Of a stretch of 53,587 nucleotides of DNA, positions 1-8,333 are shown piece after piece. The notes under the pieces were generated by a model. It saw only the letters and a list, made by a program, of their open reading frames with translations. It did no database searches and was not told the origin of the DNA. How positions within the stretch are numbered: the first letter of the stretch is position 1; every line of letters starts with the position of its first letter. The position numbers were made by a program, and so were the translations under genes. Source of the stretch: Acidobacteriota bacterium (lineage in GTDB: Bacteria > Acidobacteriota > Vicinamibacteria > Fen-336); NCBI GenBank assembly GCA_003223555.1, contig QHVM01000053.1, positions 1-53,587 on the forward strand. The letters are read 5' to 3'.

Positions 1-603
1 TACAAGTTCCTCGGCTCGGTGAAGGTGCTCGACGAGACGACCCACAACCTCGTGATCGCGTTCCTCCTCGCCTCGATCTTCATGTACATGGTGCTGGCCG
101 CCCAGTTCGACAGCTTCCTCCACCCGTTCACGATCATGCTCAGCCTCCCCCTGTCGATCCCGTTCGCGCTCTTCTCGCTGTGGATCACCGGCCGCACCCT
201 CAACCTCTGGAGTGCGCTCGGCGTGCTGCTGCTGCTCGGCATCGTCAAGAAGAACGGCATCCTCCAGGTCGACTACACCAACAAGCTGCTCGCGGAGGGC
301 GTCCCCCGCCGGCAGGCCATCCTCCAGGCCAACCAGGTGCGCCTGCGCCCGATCCTGATGACGACGCTCTCGATCGTGGCCGGCCTCATCCCCACCGCCA
401 TCGGCATCGGCGCCGGGTCGGCCCAGCGCTCGGCGGTCGCGGTGACGATCATCGGCGGCCAGAGCCTGTGCCTGCTCCTCACCCTGGTCGTGACGCCGGT
501 GGCCTATTCGCTGCTGGCCGAGGCGGGGGAGCGAGGCCTGCGGGCCAGCCTGGCCCCGATGCTGGAGCGGGTCCGGCTGGGGGTGGCGCGCCTGCGCACC
601 TGA
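1..603 (+). CDS. RND efflux transporter, C-terminal fragment (5' end outside window)
   Basis: Reading frame 1 is open from the first base and ends at TGA 601-603, so this is the last ~200 residues of a larger gene. The fragment carries the last transmembrane bundle of an AcrB/HAE1-type inner-membrane pump: a helix reading FLLASIFMYMVLAAQFDSF, a second hydrophobic block around SALGVLLLLGIVKKNGIL, the conserved RLRPILMTT loop and a final helix. RND pumps of this family export drugs or lipids using proton motive force as part of a tripartite complex. Substrate cannot be told from this end. The short C-terminal tail is Arg-rich. The next gene (waaA) begins 12 nt downstream, but functional linkage is not implied. 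Confidence 0.9.
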   Translation, partial: YKFLGSVKVLDETTHNLVIAFLLASIFMYMVLAAQFDSFLHPFTIMLSLPLSIPFALFSLWITGRTLNLWSALGVLLLLGIVKKNGILQVDYTNKLLAEGVPRRQAILQANQVRLRPILMTTLSIVAGLIPTAIGIGAGSAQRSAVAVTIIGGQSLCLLLTLVVTPVAYSLLAEAGERGLRASLAPMLERVRLGVARLRT

Positions 604-615
604 GGCGCGCGGGCC

Positions 616-1896
616 TTGTACCTTGCCTACAGCCTGCTCCTGGCCGCGGCCTTCGTCCTCGCGCTTCCTTTCTATGTGTGGAAGGGTCGCCGCGCCGGCA
701 AGTACCTGCCCACCTTCCGCGAGCGGATGGGACGCCTGCCGCCTTCGCTCGGGCGGGGGGAGGGGCCGGCGGTGTGGATACACGCGGTGTCGGTGGGGGA
801 GGTGCTGACCGCCCGCATCCTCGTGGCGCCGCTCAAGCAGCGTCTGCCCGGCCACCGGGTCCTTCTCTCCACCAGCACCACGACCGGCCGCGCGGTCGCG
901 GAGCGCAGCGTGCAGGGCGCCGACGGGCTCTTCTTCGCCCCGTTCGACTGGCCCGGGCCGGTGCGCGAGGTGCTCGACCGGGTGCACCCGGCCCTCCTGG
1001 TCCTGGTGGAAACGGAGATCTGGCCGAACCTCATCCACCAGGCCCACGCCCGTGGCGTGCGGGTGGCGGTCGTGAACGGGCGCATCTCGCCGCGCTCGTT
1101 CGGCCGGTATCGGGCGGTGCGCGGCCTGCTCAGCCGCGTCCTCGCCGAGGTCGACCTCTTCCTCATGCAGTCCGAGCCTCACGCCGAGCGCGCGCGGCAG
1201 ATCGGCGCCCCGCCGGAACGGATCCGCGCCCTCGGCAACCTGAAGTTCGACGCCCTCGGCGACGAGGCGGCGCCGGCAGAGCTGGGCCGGCTCATCCGCG
1301 GCGGCGCAGGCGACCGGCCCCTGTGGGTGGCGGGCAGCACCGTGGAGGGCGAAGAGCCCCTGGTGCTGGCGGCGTTCAAGGCGGTGCGCGAGCGGGCACC
1401 GGCGGCCCGGCTGCTGGTGGCCCCCCGCCACCCGGAGCGCTTCGCGGAGGTGGCGGCCGCGGTCGAGGCCGCGGGTTTCGCGTGCGCCCGCCGCAGCACA
1501 CTCGGCGGCGCGGGCTGGAACGGCGACGTCCTCGTGCTCGACACCCTCGGCGAGCTGGCCCGCGTGTACGCGACGGCCACCGTCGTGTTCGTGGGCGGCA
1601 GCCTGGTCCCGGCGGGCGGCCACAACGTCCTGGAGGCGGCAGTAGCGGCCAAGCCGGTCATCGTCGGCCCGCACATGGAGAACTTCCAGGAGATCGCCGA
1701 CGAGTTCCAGGCCGAAGGCGCCCTGGTGGTCGTCAACTCGGCCGAGGAGCTGGGCCGCGAGGTGGCGGGGCTGATCGCCGATCCTGTCCGGCGCTCCGCC
1801 CTCGGGGGCGCGGCCCGCGCGCTCGTCGACCGCAACCGGGGAGCGCTCGCGCGGACGGTCGACGCCCTGGCCGCGCTGGCGACCCGCCCTCTTTGA
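616..1896 (+). CDS. waaA: 3-deoxy-D-manno-octulosonic acid (Kdo) transferase
   Basis: 426 aa, TTG start. Inner-membrane enzyme that adds Kdo from CMP-Kdo to lipid IVA. An N-terminal hydrophobic anchor (residues 1-22) is followed by the GT30 N-domain motif WIHAVSVGEV, whose Glu62 matches the catalytic base of the family, and by VETEIWPNL. The C-terminal Rossmann half has GGHNVLEAA near residues 333-341 (the family usually has GGHNPLE). Length is normal for WaaA. It opens a run of lipid A/core genes (lpxK, acyltransferase, waaF, gmhB, rfaE1, rfaE2, waaC). No clear Shine-Dalgarno precedes the TTG. Confidence 0.93.
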   Translation: MYLAYSLLLAAAFVLALPFYVWKGRRAGKYLPTFRERMGRLPPSLGRGEGPAVWIHAVSVGEVLTARILVAPLKQRLPGHRVLLSTSTTTGRAVAERSVQGADGLFFAPFDWPGPVREVLDRVHPALLVLVETEIWPNLIHQAHARGVRVAVVNGRISPRSFGRYRAVRGLLSRVLAEVDLFLMQSEPHAERARQIGAPPERIRALGNLKFDALGDEAAPAELGRLIRGGAGDRPLWVAGSTVEGEEPLVLAAFKAVRERAPAARLLVAPRHPERFAEVAAAVEAAGFACARRSTLGGAGWNGDVLVLDTLGELARVYATATVVFVGGSLVPAGGHNVLEAAVAAKPVIVGPHMENFQEIADEFQAEGALVVVNSAEELGREVAGLIADPVRRSALGGAARALVDRNRGALARTVDALAALATRPL

Positions 1897-1899
1897 CAA

Positions 1900-1919
1900 G
1901 GTGACCACCGGTGGTTACC
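1900..1919. promoter_or_regulatory. Candidate operator of the VapB/VapC pair (near-perfect 20-bp palindrome)
   Basis: GGTGACCACCGGTGGTTACC reads as an inverted repeat with a single mismatched pair (positions 1903/1916). It lies immediately after the waaA stop and ends 8 nt before the best antitoxin start (ATG 1928). Antitoxins of the Phd/VapB type usually repress their own operon by binding such a palindrome; that this one is bound is inference. Confidence 0.55.
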
Positions 1920-1927
1920 ATCAAGCG

Positions 1928-2236
1928 ATGAAGTCGGTGGGCATCAAGGAGCTCAAGGCCCGGCTCTCGGAATACGTCCGTCAGGTCAAGGCCGGTGATA
2001 CGGTGCTCGTCACGGAGAGGGACGAGGTCGTGGCCGAGCTGCGGCCGGTCCGGCGGCGCCTCGGGCCCGCAGAGACGCTCGACGACGTGCTCGACGCGCT
2101 GGCCGAGGCGGGCGAGCTGACGCGCGCCAGCCTGCCCAAGGGGAGCTGGACCTGGAAGGCGCGCGGCCTGGGGCTGCCGGCGGGCACCGCCCAGCAGATC
2201 CTGGACGAGGTTCGCGGCGACCGTACCGAGGACTGA
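1928..2236 (+). CDS. Phd/YefM-VapB-type antitoxin
   Basis: 102 aa from ATG 1928, giving the typical antitoxin opening MKSVGIKELKARLSEYVRQV. The open frame extends upstream to a GTG at 1901, but that would run through the palindromic operator. The N-terminal half is the Phd/YefM DNA-binding fold (xVxIxELKxxLSxYL pattern, then VLVTERDEVVAELRP). The C-terminal part carries a Trp/Lys segment expected to wrap the toxin. The stop is 1 nt before the GTG of the PIN toxin, a normal antitoxin-first arrangement. The pair sits between two lipid A genes, so it looks like an insertion into that operon. Confidence 0.85.
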   Translation: MKSVGIKELKARLSEYVRQVKAGDTVLVTERDEVVAELRPVRRRLGPAETLDDVLDALAEAGELTRASLPKGSWTWKARGLGLPAGTAQQILDEVRGDRTED

Positions 2237-2237
2237 G

Positions 2238-2645
2238 GTGTCCGCGCTGTACGTCGACACGTCAGCCCTCCTGCGAGCAACGCTGGAAACGGGCACGACG
2301 CCGGACGTGGAGTCCCGTCTCGAGTCGGCCCGCGTCTTGCTCACTTCTCGGCTGGCGCTGGTGGAGGCCGCGCGGGCGCTCATCCGAGTGCGCAAGCTCG
2401 CCGTCGTAAGCGAAACACGCATCGCGGACGTCGAGCGAGAGCTGGACCGCTTCTGGGCCCGCTGCGAGCTTTGGGAGCTATCGACCGCGGTGTGCGAGCT
2501 GGCGCGCCATGTCGCCCCCGGGAAGACCTTGCGGGCCCTGGATGCTCTCCATCTGGCCACCTTCTTGTTGGCTCGCCGCCGGATCGAAGGCCTGGCCCTC
2601 CTGACCGTCGACGACCGCCTGCGGGAGGCCGCGGGCGAGTCGTGA
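2238..2645 (+). CDS. VapC-like PIN-domain ribonuclease toxin
   Basis: 135 aa, GTG start. PIN domains are Mg-dependent RNases; as toxins they usually cleave tRNA or rRNA. The acidic centre is visible: Asp7 in YVDTSALL, Glu43 in ALVEAARAL, Asp102 in ALDALHLA, and Asp125/126 in LLTVDDRL. The length matches the family. It is translated with the upstream antitoxin (1 nt gap) and its TGA overlaps the GTG of lpxK by 4 nt (GTGA), so toxin and lpxK translation may be coupled. The partner should neutralise it; the target is unknown. Confidence 0.87.
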   Translation: MSALYVDTSALLRATLETGTTPDVESRLESARVLLTSRLALVEAARALIRVRKLAVVSETRIADVERELDRFWARCELWELSTAVCELARHVAPGKTLRALDALHLATFLLARRRIEGLALLTVDDRLREAAGES

Positions 2646-3646
2646 GGCGCCTCGTGCTCGCTCCCCTCGGCGCGCTGACCGGCGTGGCGGCCGGCGTCCG
2701 GGCCGAGGCCTACCGCCGCGGGTGGCTGTCCCGCTCCCGTCTCGCCGGGCCGGTCATCAGCGTCGGCAACATCAGCGTGGGCGGCCGGGGCAAGACGCCG
2801 GTCGTCGCTCGGGTGGCCGAGATGCTAGGGGAGGACGGTCACCCGACGGCCGTGCTGAGCCGCGGGTACGGCGGCTCGTTTGGGGGAGACTGCCTGGTGG
2901 TCGGGGATGGGCGCCGCGTTTGCGCCGGAGCCGACGAGGCCGGTGACGAGCCGGTGATGCTCGCCCGCCGCCTGCCCGGCGTCGTGGTGGCCGTCGGCAA
3001 GCGCCGCGACCGGGTGGGCCGAGCCGTGGAGGGCCGGTTCGGGACCCGCGTCCACGTCCTCGACGACGGCTTCCAGCATATGCGCCTCCGCCGCGACCTG
3101 GACCTCGTCTGTGTGCACGCGAGCGACCTCGCCGACCGTCCGCTGCCGGCCGGGCGGCTGCGGGAATCGCCGTCCGCCCTGGGCCGGGCCGATCTCATCC
3201 TGCTCGACGGGGACGGCGCCGCGGCCGCCGCTCTCGCGGCCCGATATCCCGGCCGCGTCCTACGGCTCGGACGGCAGGTGGTCGGCTTCTTCGGGCTCGA
3301 CGGCCGCGAGCGGCCGACGCCCGAGCGGCCCTTCCTCGTGTCCGGCATCGCCCGGCCCCAGCGCTTCCATGCCGACGTGGCGGCCCGCGTCGCCTCCGTC
3401 GCCGGCACCGCAGTCTTCGCCGACCATCACGTCTACGGCCCGGAAGAGCTGGCGCGCATCGAAGGCCGGGCCCGCGCGGCGGGCTCGGACGTCCTCGTCA
3501 CGACCGACAAGGACGCGGTCCGGCTCCCGCCTTCATCGCTGCCGGTGCTCGTCCTGCGCATCGCGGCCGCTCTACCGGCGGAGGATGAGGCCCGCCTGCG
3601 CGACCGCGTGCGGCTCGTGGCGGGGGGGCTCGGAGGCGCCGCTTGA
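2642..3646 (+). CDS. lpxK: Tetraacyldisaccharide 4'-kinase
   Basis: 334 aa from GTG 2642, chosen because it overlaps the toxin stop as GTGA and gives the normal N-terminus; the frame is open further upstream only because of GC richness. LpxK phosphorylates the 4' position of the lipid A disaccharide at the inner membrane. Visible motifs: the P-loop region SVGNISVGGRGKTPVV near residues 38-54, LSRGYGG, DEAGDEP, and the DDGFQHMRLRRDLD segment near residue 140 with its catalytic Asp. Near the C-terminus VTTDKDAVRL is typical. It overlaps the next gene by 4 nt. Confidence 0.93.
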   Translation: MRRLVLAPLGALTGVAAGVRAEAYRRGWLSRSRLAGPVISVGNISVGGRGKTPVVARVAEMLGEDGHPTAVLSRGYGGSFGGDCLVVGDGRRVCAGADEAGDEPVMLARRLPGVVVAVGKRRDRVGRAVEGRFGTRVHVLDDGFQHMRLRRDLDLVCVHASDLADRPLPAGRLRESPSALGRADLILLDGDGAAAAALAARYPGRVLRLGRQVVGFFGLDGRERPTPERPFLVSGIARPQRFHADVAARVASVAGTAVFADHHVYGPEELARIEGRARAAGSDVLVTTDKDAVRLPPSSLPVLVLRIAAALPAEDEARLRDRVRLVAGGLGGAA

Positions 3647-4572
3647 CCAAGGCCTCGCGCTACCGGCTGGAGGCTCGGGCGGCGGCCGCCGTCGCCGCCC
3701 TGGCCTCCGTCCTGCCGCTGCGCGTGGTGCGGGCCTTCGGCCGGGGACTCGGCCGGCTGCTCGGCGACCTGGACCGGCGCCACGTGGCGGTCGCCACCGC
3801 CAACCTCCGGCAGGCCTTCCCGCACTGGGACGAGGTCCGGCGCCTCCGCACGGCGCGCGAGGTGTACGCGCATTTCGGCCAGGTCCTGCTCGAGATCCTC
3901 TGGCTGCACGGACGCTCGCGCGAGCAGGTGCTGCCCCTCGTCGAGCTGGAGGGGCGGGACAACGTGGAGGCCGCGTTCGCGGCCGGGCGCGGGGTCCTCT
4001 GCGTCACCGCCCACATCGGCAACTGGGAGATGCACGGCCTGACCCACGGCTGGATGTTCGGGCCCATCAGCGTGGTCGCGCGCCCGCTCGACAACCCCGA
4101 CCTCCACCGGCGGCTCTGCGAGGTGCGCACGCTCGGCGGCAACGCCGTCATCGACAAGCGGCACGCGCTGGCCCAGGTCGTGCGCGGCCTCAAGGGCAAC
4201 CGCGGCATCGCGATCCTCATCGACCAGAACGTGCAGGCCCAGGACGGGATCTTCGTGGACTTCTTCGGCCGGGCGGCGGCCACCACCACCGTGGCGGCGG
4301 CCCTCGCCGTCCGCACCGGCTGCGCCCTGCTGCCCAGCCACACCGTCCTCGGCCGCGACGGGCGGTACCGGCTCGTCTACGACCCGCCGCTGCGCTGGAC
4401 CGCCTCCGGAGATCGCCAGGCCGACATCGCCCGGCTCACCCAGCAGCTCACGTCGACGATCGAGGGCTGGATCCGGGACGCGCCGGAGCAGTGGCTCTGG
4501 CTCCACAAGCGCTGGAAGACGGAGCCGAGCTTGGAGCCGTCAGCAGTCGGCGCTGACGACCTGGCTGATTAG
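3643..4572 (+). CDS. Lipid A biosynthesis acyltransferase (LpxL/HtrB family)
   Basis: 309 aa, TTG start overlapping the lpxK stop. These membrane-anchored enzymes transfer a secondary acyl chain to Kdo-lipid A. The HX4(D/E) catalytic motif is present as HIGNWE at residues 124-129, and the region IAILIDQNVQAQDGIFVDFFGR matches the conserved DQ..........FFG block. An N-terminal hydrophobic stretch (AAAVAALASVLPLRVV) is the expected anchor. Which family member (LpxL, LpxM or LpxP) cannot be decided from sequence alone. It closes the lipid A half of the cluster; a 364-bp unassigned stretch follows. Confidence 0.88.
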   Translation: MTKASRYRLEARAAAAVAALASVLPLRVVRAFGRGLGRLLGDLDRRHVAVATANLRQAFPHWDEVRRLRTAREVYAHFGQVLLEILWLHGRSREQVLPLVELEGRDNVEAAFAAGRGVLCVTAHIGNWEMHGLTHGWMFGPISVVARPLDNPDLHRRLCEVRTLGGNAVIDKRHALAQVVRGLKGNRGIAILIDQNVQAQDGIFVDFFGRAAATTTVAAALAVRTGCALLPSHTVLGRDGRYRLVYDPPLRWTASGDRQADIARLTQQLTSTIEGWIRDAPEQWLWLHKRWKTEPSLEPSAVGADDLAD

Positions 4573-4936
4573 CCGGGCTTGCCGAACTGATCTCGCCTTT
4601 GGCCACGTCCCGGGAAGACTACTGCTTCGTCGCTGATTATGGCTATCGTGAACGAGCGGCGCCGCTGACAAAGCTGACCGCCCGACTGCGAACAGGCGCG
4701 GATCGCAAGCCTGTTGAATTTGTGCTGGGCAGGCAATCGCGTGTAGAACCCGTCGGCGAGTGATGCATGGAACTCGCGCTTGAGGTCGTTCTGGAGTACC
4801 TCGAGCTCTGTAGGCGTTTCTGGCGGCTCGGCCAAAGGGAACTGGACTGTTGGAAGAAGCTCGTGACGGACCATCGCGAGGTGTCAGTACAGACCATGGC
4901 CACTCGAATGTCCCGTCTCTAGAACAGCCTGATCGC
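4573..4936 (+). other. Unassigned stretch between acyltransferase gene and waaF
   Basis: 364 bp with visibly lower GC than its neighbours. No confident gene. On the plus strand there is a frame without a clear start reading EDYCFVADYGYRERAAPLTK and ending in VEPVGE at TGA 4761-4763, followed by a 51-codon ORF (ATG 4767 to TAG 4922) beginning MELALEVVLEYLELC. Both have ordinary codon choice and could be remnants of one decayed gene. A minus-strand frame is also open but resembles nothing I recognise. It may be an old insertion into the LPS cluster. Confidence 0.35.
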
Positions 4937-5980
4937 TTGCCCATCCCCGAGCGCATCGTCGTCCGCGCGCCGAACTGGCTGGGGGACGCGGTGCTGTCGC
5001 TGCCGGCGCTGCGGGACCTGCGCCGCAGCTTCCCGCGCTCGCGCATCGAGGTGCTGGCCCGCGCGTGGGTCGCGCCTCTCTACGGAGCGGTGAGGGAGGT
5101 CGACGCGGTGCGCGAGAGCCGTGGTGTCGCCGCCGACGCGGAGGCGCTGCGAGGTGCTTTCGACGCGGCCGTGCTCTTGCCGAACTCGTTCGCCTCGGCG
5201 CTCGCGGCCTGGCGGGCGGCGGTCCCCGAGCGCTGGGGATACGCGACGGAACTGCGGGGACCGCTGCTGACCCGGCATCCGCGCGTTCCCGACGGTGCCC
5301 GGGGCCGCAGCCAGGTGTACTACTATCGGGCCATGCTCGCGGGCCTCGGCCTCGACGTGGCATCGGAGCCCGACGCGTCGCTGCAGTGTCCCGAGGACTG
5401 GGCAGACCGCGGATTGACGAGGCTCGGCGACGGCGGCATGGGCGCTTGGATCGGCCTCAACCCCGGCGCCTTCTTCGGTCCGGCCAAGCGCTGGGTCCCC
5501 GAGCGTTACGCCGCGGCGGGAGAGCTGCTCGCCCGGCGCACCGGCGCCCGCGTGGCGATCCTGGGCGGCGCCGACGAGCGGGAGCTGGGAGAGGCGATCG
5601 CGGCCGGCATGCGCGCGCCGGCCCGGGTGCTCTGCGGCGAGACCACGCTGCCCGAGCTGGTGGGCGTGCTGGCCCGCCTCAGGCTGCTCGTGACGAACGA
5701 CTCCGGTCCCATGCATGTCGCGGCCGCCCTCGGCGTGCCGCTGGTCGCCGTCTTCGGCCCCACCGACTGGCGCGAGACGGCCCCGGTGGGCGACCGGCAC
5801 CGCCTGGTGCGCGAGCCGGTCCACTGCTCGCCCTGCCTGCTCCGGGAGTGCCCCATCGACCACCGCTGCATGAGACGCATCGCCGTCGACCGCGTCGTCG
5901 GCGAGGCGCGAGCGCTCCTCGATCTCAACGGCGCCGTGCCGGCGCCGAAGAGCCGCGTCCTCGGTCGGGATCTTCAATGA
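4937..5980 (+). CDS. waaF: ADP-heptose:LPS heptosyltransferase II
   Basis: 347 aa from TTG 4937, which gives LPIPERIVVRAPNWLGDAVL and a length typical of WaaF; the frame continues upstream to 4850 but that sequence is not family-like. A GT9 enzyme that adds the second heptose of the LPS inner core in the cytoplasm. Evidence: the N-terminal RAPNWLGDAVLSLPAL signature, NPGAFFGPAKRWVPERYA in the second domain, and NDSGPMHVAAALGVPLVAVFG near residue 253 forming the ADP-heptose pocket. Cys-rich CSPCLLRECPIDHRC near the C-terminus is usual in WaaF. A repeat-filled spacer follows before gmhB. Confidence 0.93.
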   Translation: MPIPERIVVRAPNWLGDAVLSLPALRDLRRSFPRSRIEVLARAWVAPLYGAVREVDAVRESRGVAADAEALRGAFDAAVLLPNSFASALAAWRAAVPERWGYATELRGPLLTRHPRVPDGARGRSQVYYYRAMLAGLGLDVASEPDASLQCPEDWADRGLTRLGDGGMGAWIGLNPGAFFGPAKRWVPERYAAAGELLARRTGARVAILGGADERELGEAIAAGMRAPARVLCGETTLPELVGVLARLRLLVTNDSGPMHVAAALGVPLVAVFGPTDWRETAPVGDRHRLVREPVHCSPCLLRECPIDHRCMRRIAVDRVVGEARALLDLNGAVPAPKSRVLGRDLQ

Positions 5981-5983
5981 GTT

Positions 5984-6200
5984 CCGCCCGGCCGGGAATG
6001 AATCCCGTCAGGGCGGTGAGGAGTCCCTCCCTGCGGGCGCTCCGGGACGAGCTGAACCAGCTCTTCCGGCGTGAGCGTTCGGCGCGCGTAGCGGAGCGTT
6101 CCTTCTGCCGTCTCGCGGCGGATTCACTCCGACGCGAGACGTTGGGGGATGACGAGCGCGGAGCAGAGCGCGCCGTATTCGAGTTATGACGCGCGCCGCA
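5984..6200. repeat. Two REP-like hairpin elements in opposite orientation, waaF-gmhB spacer
   Basis: The spacer holds a plus-orientation copy around 5990-6056 with stem-loop CGGGA-ATGAA-TCCCG at 5993-6007, and a minus-orientation copy around 6060-6190 with stem CGGA/TCCG and loop TTCAC at 6119-6131. Read on the minus strand, the second copy (CTCCGCGCT, TCATC, GGAGTGAATCC, then GCTCCGCT, in that order) lines up with the elements at 39667-40155 downstream of smc. The loop (A/G)TGAA is conserved while stem bases change in matched pairs. I see no gene in the spacer. Confidence 0.6.
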
Positions 6201-6213
6201 TTCGAGTCATGAC
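6168..6213. repeat. 23-bp tandem duplication covering the gmhB start
   Basis: Positions 6168-6190 and 6191-6213 are the same 23-bp unit with two differences. Each unit contains ATTCGAGT(T/C)ATGAC. The second unit supplies the gmhB start (ATG ACC CGC, Met-Thr-Arg), and the first reads ATG ACG CGC, also Met-Thr-Arg. It looks like a displaced copy of the gene's 5' edge beside the repeat element. Confidence 0.7.
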
Positions 6214-6808
6214 CCGCCGGGCGGTCTTCATCGACCGCGACGGGACGCTGGCCCATGAGGTCGGCTACGTGAACCACCTCTCGCGCTTCCGCCTCTTCCC
6301 CTGGGCGGTGGATGCCGTTCGGCTGCTCAACCACGGGCGACTGCTGGCGGTCGTCGTCACCAACCAGGCCGGAGTGGCCCGCGGCTATTTCCCGGAAAGC
6401 CTCATCGGCGAGGTCCACGCCCGGATGTCGGAAACCATGCAGGCGGGCGGCGCGCGCCTGGACGGCATCTACTACTGCCCGCACCACCCGTCAGCCGGGG
6501 ACCCGCCCTACCGTCAGGACTGTGCGTGCCGCAAGCCGCGGCCCGGCCTGCTGCGCCGCGCGGCAGACGAGCTGGACATCGACCTCGAGCGGTCATGGGT
6601 CGTGGGTGACCGGGAAGCCGACCTGACGCTCGCCCGGAACGTCGGCGCGCGGGCCTGTCTCGTGCGGACGGGCTACGGAGCGGGCGAGCTGCTCTGGCAC
6701 GCGTCTTCATGGCCACGGCCGCCGGATGTGGTGGCCGACCACCTGCTGGAGGCGGTGGAGCGCATCCTCGGCGAGGCCGGGAACGACGCGGAGGGGCCGC
6801 CGGCGTGA
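6209..6808 (+). CDS. gmhB: D-glycero-D-manno-heptose-1,7-bisphosphate 7-phosphatase
   Basis: 199 aa from ATG 6209; an upstream in-frame start at 6149 would read through the 23-bp duplication and is not family-like. HAD-superfamily phosphatase of the ADP-heptose pathway. The nucleophile/acid pair is in VFIDRDGTL (Asp9, Asp11), followed by VVTNQAGVARG (motif II). A zinc-binding loop has Cys and His ligands in YYCPHHP and CACRKP, and VVGDREADL gives the metal-binding Asp. Its TGA overlaps the GTG of the next gene (rfaE1), consistent with co-translation of the heptose genes. Confidence 0.93.
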   Translation: MTRRAVFIDRDGTLAHEVGYVNHLSRFRLFPWAVDAVRLLNHGRLLAVVVTNQAGVARGYFPESLIGEVHARMSETMQAGGARLDGIYYCPHHPSAGDPPYRQDCACRKPRPGLLRRAADELDIDLERSWVVGDREADLTLARNVGARACLVRTGYGAGELLWHASSWPRPPDVVADHLLEAVERILGEAGNDAEGPPA

Positions 6809-7833
6809 GGCCGACGGCGCCGCCCTCCGCCGAACGCCTGCGCCGGATCATCGCCTCCTTCCGCGGCCGCCGTCTCCTCGTCCTGGCCGACCTCGTGGCC
6901 GACGAGTTCCTCTACGGCCGGGTCCAGCGCGTGAGCCGGGAGGCTCCGGTGCTGATCCTGCAATACGACGGCACCGACGTCCGCCTCGGGGGGGGCGCCA
7001 ACGCCGTCCACAACATCCACACCCTGGGCGGCACGCCGGTGCCGGTGGGCGTGCTCGGGCGAGACGAGCACGGCCGCCGGCTGCGCGGCCTGCTCCGCGA
7101 CACTGGAATCTCCGTCGCCCGCGTCGCCAGCGATCCGGCCTACGTCACGCCGGTAAAGACGCGGATCCTGGCCGGCGGCATCCACGCGACCAAGCAGCAG
7201 ATGGTCCGCATCGACAAGGCCACGCGGCTCGGCGAGCGCAGCGCGGCCCGCCGCGCGGTCCGGACGGCGCTGCGCTCGCTGCGCGGCCGATTCGACGGGG
7301 TGCTGGTGAGCGATTACGGCTTCGGCCTGCTGACCGCGGACCTGGTACAGGCGGCGGTGGCCTTCGCCCGGCGGGTCGGCGTTCCGGTCACGGTGGACTC
7401 GCGCTTCGCCCTGCTCGGCTTCCGCGGCATGACCGCGGTGACGCCCAACGAGCCGGAGGTCGAGGCCGCCCTCGGCATCACCATCGGCAACGACCGGCGG
7501 CGGCTGGAGTGGGCCGGCCGGACCCTGCTCCGGCGCCTGGGTGCGAAGGCCTGCCTCGTCACCCGGGGCAGCGACGGCATGGCGCTCTTCGAGCCCGGCC
7601 GGGCCACGATGCACGTCCCCATCTACGGGTCGGACCAGGTGGCCGACGTGACGGGGGCGGGCGACACGGTGATCGCGGCCTTCACGCTGGCCCTGGCCTC
7701 CGGCGCCAGCCCCGTCGAGGCCAGCCTGCTCGCCAACTACGCGGGCGGCATCGTGGTGATGAAGCGGGGCACGGCCACCGTCTCGGCCGCCGAGCTGTCC
7801 GGCGCGGTGGCCTCCGACCGCGGGCGGGCCTGA
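6805..7833 (+). CDS. rfaE1: D-glycero-beta-D-manno-heptose-7-phosphate kinase (RfaE domain I)
   Basis: 342 aa from GTG 6805 (GTGA overlap with gmhB). PfkB/ribokinase-fold kinase that makes heptose-1,7-bisphosphate, the GmhB substrate. Motifs: [16 protein letters not shown] (PfkB signature 1) near residues 69-84, [20 protein letters not shown], and DVTGAGDTV at about 281-289 with catalytic Asp287. In enterobacteria this domain is fused to the adenylyltransferase as HldE; here the two halves are separate adjacent genes with 1 nt between stop and next start. Confidence 0.93.
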   Translation: MRPTAPPSAERLRRIIASFRGRRLLVLADLVADEFLYGRVQRVSREAPVLILQYDGTDVRLGGGANAVHNIHTLGGTPVPVGVLGRDEHGRRLRGLLRDTGISVARVASDPAYVTPVKTRILAGGIHATKQQMVRIDKATRLGERSAARRAVRTALRSLRGRFDGVLVSDYGFGLLTADLVQAAVAFARRVGVPVTVDSRFALLGFRGMTAVTPNEPEVEAALGITIGNDRRRLEWAGRTLLRRLGAKACLVTRGSDGMALFEPGRATMHVPIYGSDQVADVTGAGDTVIAAFTLALASGASPVEASLLANYAGGIVVMKRGTATVSAAELSGAVASDRGRA

Positions 7834-7834
7834 A

Positions 7835-8323
7835 TTGCGGACCGCCCGGGCCAAGATCGCGTCGCTGGCCGAGGTGCAGGCGCGCATGGAGGAGGTGCGG
7901 CGGCGCGGGCGCACGGTGGCCCTGGCCAACGGCTGCTTCGACGTGCTGCACGTGGGCCACGTGCGATACCTGCAGGGCGCCAAGCGCGAGGCCGACGTGC
8001 TCGTCGTGGGCGTGAACGGCGACGCATCGGTGCGCCGGCTCAAGGGGCCGGGACGCCCGGTGCTGGGCGAGCAGGACCGGGCGTTCATGGTGGCCGCCTT
8101 GCGGACCGTCGATCACGTCGTCGTCTTCGCGGACGACGACGTGACGCGGCTGCTCCTCGCCCTCCGGCCGGACGTCCACTGCAAGGGTACCGACTACACC
8201 CTGGACACGGTCCCCGAGCGAGAGGTGGTGCGCTCGTACGGCGGACGGACCGCGATCGTGGGCGACCCGAAGGACCACGACACGCGGAGCCTGCTCCGCC
8301 GGATCCGCCGGGAGAAGCCGTGA
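7835..8323 (+). CDS. rfaE2: D-glycero-beta-D-manno-heptose 1-phosphate adenylyltransferase (RfaE domain II)
   Basis: 162 aa, TTG start 1 nt after the rfaE1 stop. Nucleotidyltransferase that makes ADP-heptose from heptose-1-phosphate and ATP. The signature [20 protein letters not shown] (HxGH motif, residues ~28-47) is clear, followed by [18 protein letters not shown] and DYTLDTVPE. With gmhB and rfaE1 it completes the last steps of ADP-L,D-heptose synthesis except the epimerase HldD, which is not in this window. The length matches stand-alone RfaE2 proteins. Confidence 0.94.
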   Translation: MRTARAKIASLAEVQARMEEVRRRGRTVALANGCFDVLHVGHVRYLQGAKREADVLVVGVNGDASVRRLKGPGRPVLGEQDRAFMVAALRTVDHVVVFADDDVTRLLLALRPDVHCKGTDYTLDTVPEREVVRSYGGRTAIVGDPKDHDTRSLLRRIRREKP

Positions 8324-8333
8324 AGTCGGGGCG

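Noticed and set aside
4569-5046. Minus-strand ORFs opposite the waaF upstream stretch
   Set aside because: Translations resemble nothing known and overlap the waaF N-terminus; kept only as part of the unassigned stretch.
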